Below the pieces are notes generated by a model. It did no database searches, was not told the origin of the DNA, and saw nothing but the letters and a program-made list of their open reading frames with translations. The translations under genes were made by a program, and so were the position numbers. A DNA stretch of 7,141 nt from Candidatus Paceibacter sp. (lineage in GTDB: Bacteria; Patescibacteriota; Minisyncoccia; Phycocordibacterales; JABAAK01): the NCBI GenBank assembly GCA_014238475.1, contig JABAAZ010000012.1, positions 1 to 7,141 of the forward strand, given 5' to 3'. Shown piece by piece: positions 6,609 to 7,141 of the stretch (positions are counted from its first letter, which is position 1; each line of letters opens with the position of its first letter).

Positions 6609-6776
6609 ATGGAAATAATGAAAGCCGTAATTTTAATTATTATAGGGATTGGTGCTTATCTTTTTGTTTTTGATAAAGATAAACTTGATAGTATCACTGA
6701 AGGAATAAGAGAATTTGTTGAAAATTTTAAAGATGAACACCTTACTTCCTTAAATGATTCTGAACTAAATACATAA
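6609..6776 (+). CDS. Small single-pass membrane protein, copy 1
   Basis: This encodes 55 aa of unrecognised family. Residues 4-21 form one hydrophobic helix ending YLFVFDKDK. A charged amphipathic stretch follows (about 28-45, with I29, I33, F36, V37, F40 and L45 on one face), then a short polar tail. I start it at ATG 6609 because that matches the first codons of the downstream paralogue and lies 8 bases after an extended -10. An in-frame ATG at 6591 would put the promoter inside the gene. The conserved core with copy 2 (GIG-YLFVFDKD, then I..FV..F..E.L) in a tandem duplicate shows that the frame is under protein-level constraint. Role unknown: a membrane-tethered helix that could bind a partner, pair with its paralogue or lie on the membrane surface. 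There is no Shine-Dalgarno sequence. It is divergent from tmk. Confidence 0.72.
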   Translation: MEIMKAVILIIIGIGAYLFVFDKDKLDSITEGIREFVENFKDEHLTSLNDSELNT

Positions 6777-6856
6777 GCATATAAAGCAAAAAATACCTTA
6801 TGATACTTTGTTGCTATGATTTAATCCTATTTATTGCTGATATTATTGTGTGTTAT
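6777..6856. other. Gene-free spacer between the duplicated genes
   Basis: About 80 AT-rich bases lie between the first small gene and copy B of the duplicated promoter. The only structure I find is a weak imperfect inverted repeat, AGCAAAAAA against TTTGTTGCT, with a 14-base loop. It has no following T-run and little G+C, so I do not call it a terminator. No reading frame or RNA gene is evident. Confidence 0.5.
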
Positions 6857-6857
6857 C

Positions 6858-6872
6858 CATTGATATGTTATA
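6858..6872 (-). promoter_or_regulatory. Orphan reverse -10 and start codon, duplicate of the tmk start
   Basis: On the minus strand TATAAC, ATATCA, ATGG repeats the tmk arrangement TATAAT, ATATCA, ATGG with one change in the -10. Only five codons follow (MDNTQ) before TAA, so no protein of size is made. It is either a relic of the duplication or a retained two-way promoter or operator that would transcribe towards copy 1 antisense. Confidence 0.4.
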
Positions 6873-6885
6873 AAACATTGTGCTG

Positions 6886-6894
6886 TGGTATAAT
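6886..6894 (+). promoter_or_regulatory. Extended -10 promoter of the second small membrane-protein gene
   Basis: TGGTATAAT is an extended -10 with a perfect hexamer, followed by 8 bases and ATG at 6903, the same geometry as in the first copy. TTGATA at 6860-6865 resembles a -35, but the 23-base spacing is too long for standard use. A near-leaderless transcript is expected. Confidence 0.6.
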
Positions 6895-6902
6895 ATAACT
6901 AT

Positions 6903-7118
6903 ATGGAAATACTAAAATCTATAATCATAATTGTAATAGGTATTGGTATCTATCTTTTTGTTTTTGATAAGGATAGATTTCACACTGCATCTACAGAGAT
7001 AAAAAAGTTTGTTGACAGATTTATAGAAGAACAGCTTGATTTCTCAATAAAAGACACTTTAAACATAGAGAGCAAACTAGACACAGCAAATACAAACATA
7101 GACACCAACACAGAATAA
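6903..7118 (+). CDS. Small single-pass membrane protein, copy 2
   Basis: This encodes 71 aa and is a paralogue of the product of 6609-6776. It has the same N-terminal helix (residues 4-21, ending YLFVFDKDR) and the same amphipathic segment with I33, F36, V37, F40 and L45. It differs in a longer polar C-terminal tail of about 16 extra residues, rich in Asn, Thr and Asp (ending TANTNIDTNTE), encoded by ACA/AAC/GAC-rich DNA. The tail looks disordered and may have grown by slippage. ATG at 6903 aligns with the copy 1 start and lies 8 bases after a perfect extended -10. There is no Shine-Dalgarno sequence. Family and function are unknown. The 23 bases after the stop hold no clear terminator, and whether further copies follow cannot be seen. 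Confidence 0.75.
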   Translation: MEILKSIIIIVIGIGIYLFVFDKDRFHTASTEIKKFVDRFIEEQLDFSIKDTLNIESKLDTANTNIDTNTE

Positions 7119-7141
7119 TTTATTTTATAAATTCAAATTTT

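Larger units (their letters stand above)
6564..6743 (+). repeat. Tandem duplication unit, copy A
   Basis: This is about 180 bases spanning the tmk start codon, the divergent promoter and most of the first small gene. It aligns with 6857-7037 almost without gaps. Best-conserved parts are CCATTGATAT at the left end followed by TTATAAA one base on, the ATGGAAATA start, and TATCTTTTTGTTTTTGATAA inside the gene. The left boundary falls four bases inside tmk. Confidence 0.8.
6857..7037 (+). repeat. Tandem duplication unit, copy B
   Basis: This is the second copy of the unit at 6564-6743, displaced by about 293 bases. It keeps CCATTGATAT, TTATAAA, an extended -10 and the small membrane-protein gene. 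Divergence is moderate at the DNA level and mostly conservative at the protein level, so the duplication is not recent. Confidence 0.8.

Noticed and set aside
6784..6817. Inverted repeat AGCAAAAAA / TTTGTTGCT as a terminator
   Set aside because: One mismatch, a 14-base loop, low G+C and no T-run after it; within chance for this composition.
1..7141. tRNA, rRNA, CRISPR array, insertion sequence, LexA-type boxes
   Set aside because: I looked for cloverleaf arms with a CCA end, repeated spacer units, transposase motifs, terminal repeats and SOS boxes near uvrB, and found none.

Overview
The window looks like a piece of a small, AT-rich bacterial genome, by eye roughly 30% G+C. Genes are packed tightly, several starts are non-ATG or ambiguous, and almost none has a recognisable Shine-Dalgarno sequence. 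Stops are TAA and TGA, and the long reading frames are intact under the standard bacterial code. The divergent lysyl-tRNA synthetase, membrane-anchored FKBP, S51 peptidase and short DEDDh exonuclease remind me of the Patescibacteria (candidate phyla radiation). That placement is an inference from style and composition, not proof.

Layout. At the left edge, the 3' end of a plus-strand gene (1-389) encodes the C-terminal part of a Spondin_N-type domain. It converges, with one base between the stop codons, on a long run of minus-strand genes. In transcription order these are tmk (5950-6567), a possible 60-residue small gene (5742-5924), a DEDDh 3'-5' exonuclease (5161-5745), an S51-type peptidase (4552-5151), lysS (3047-4534), a membrane-anchored FKBP-type prolyl isomerase (2452-2997) and uvrB (391-2406). 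Spacing is tight from the exonuclease to lysS (9 and 17 bases). It is looser before FKBP (49 bases) and uvrB (45 bases) and largest after tmk (about 200 bases). The run is probably several overlapping transcription units. They serve housekeeping tasks: dTMP phosphorylation, nucleic-acid trimming, peptide turnover, tRNA charging, protein folding at the envelope and nucleotide excision repair.

At the right edge, divergent from tmk, are two paralogous plus-strand genes (6609-6776 and 6903-7118). Each encodes a small protein with one N-terminal membrane helix followed by an amphipathic segment. They arose by tandem duplication with a period of about 293 bases. The duplicated unit includes the whole 41-base divergent promoter region and even the ATGG that begins tmk on the opposite strand, so the second copy carries an orphan reverse promoter and start codon.

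The most interesting theme is initiation. Several starts (tmk, the small gene, both membrane-protein genes, uvrB) sit 6 to 8 bases after a good -10 hexamer and have no Shine-Dalgarno sequence, which predicts leaderless or nearly leaderless mRNAs. I see no tRNA or rRNA gene, CRISPR array, insertion sequence or phage gene. No gene-free stretch exceeds 300 bases.
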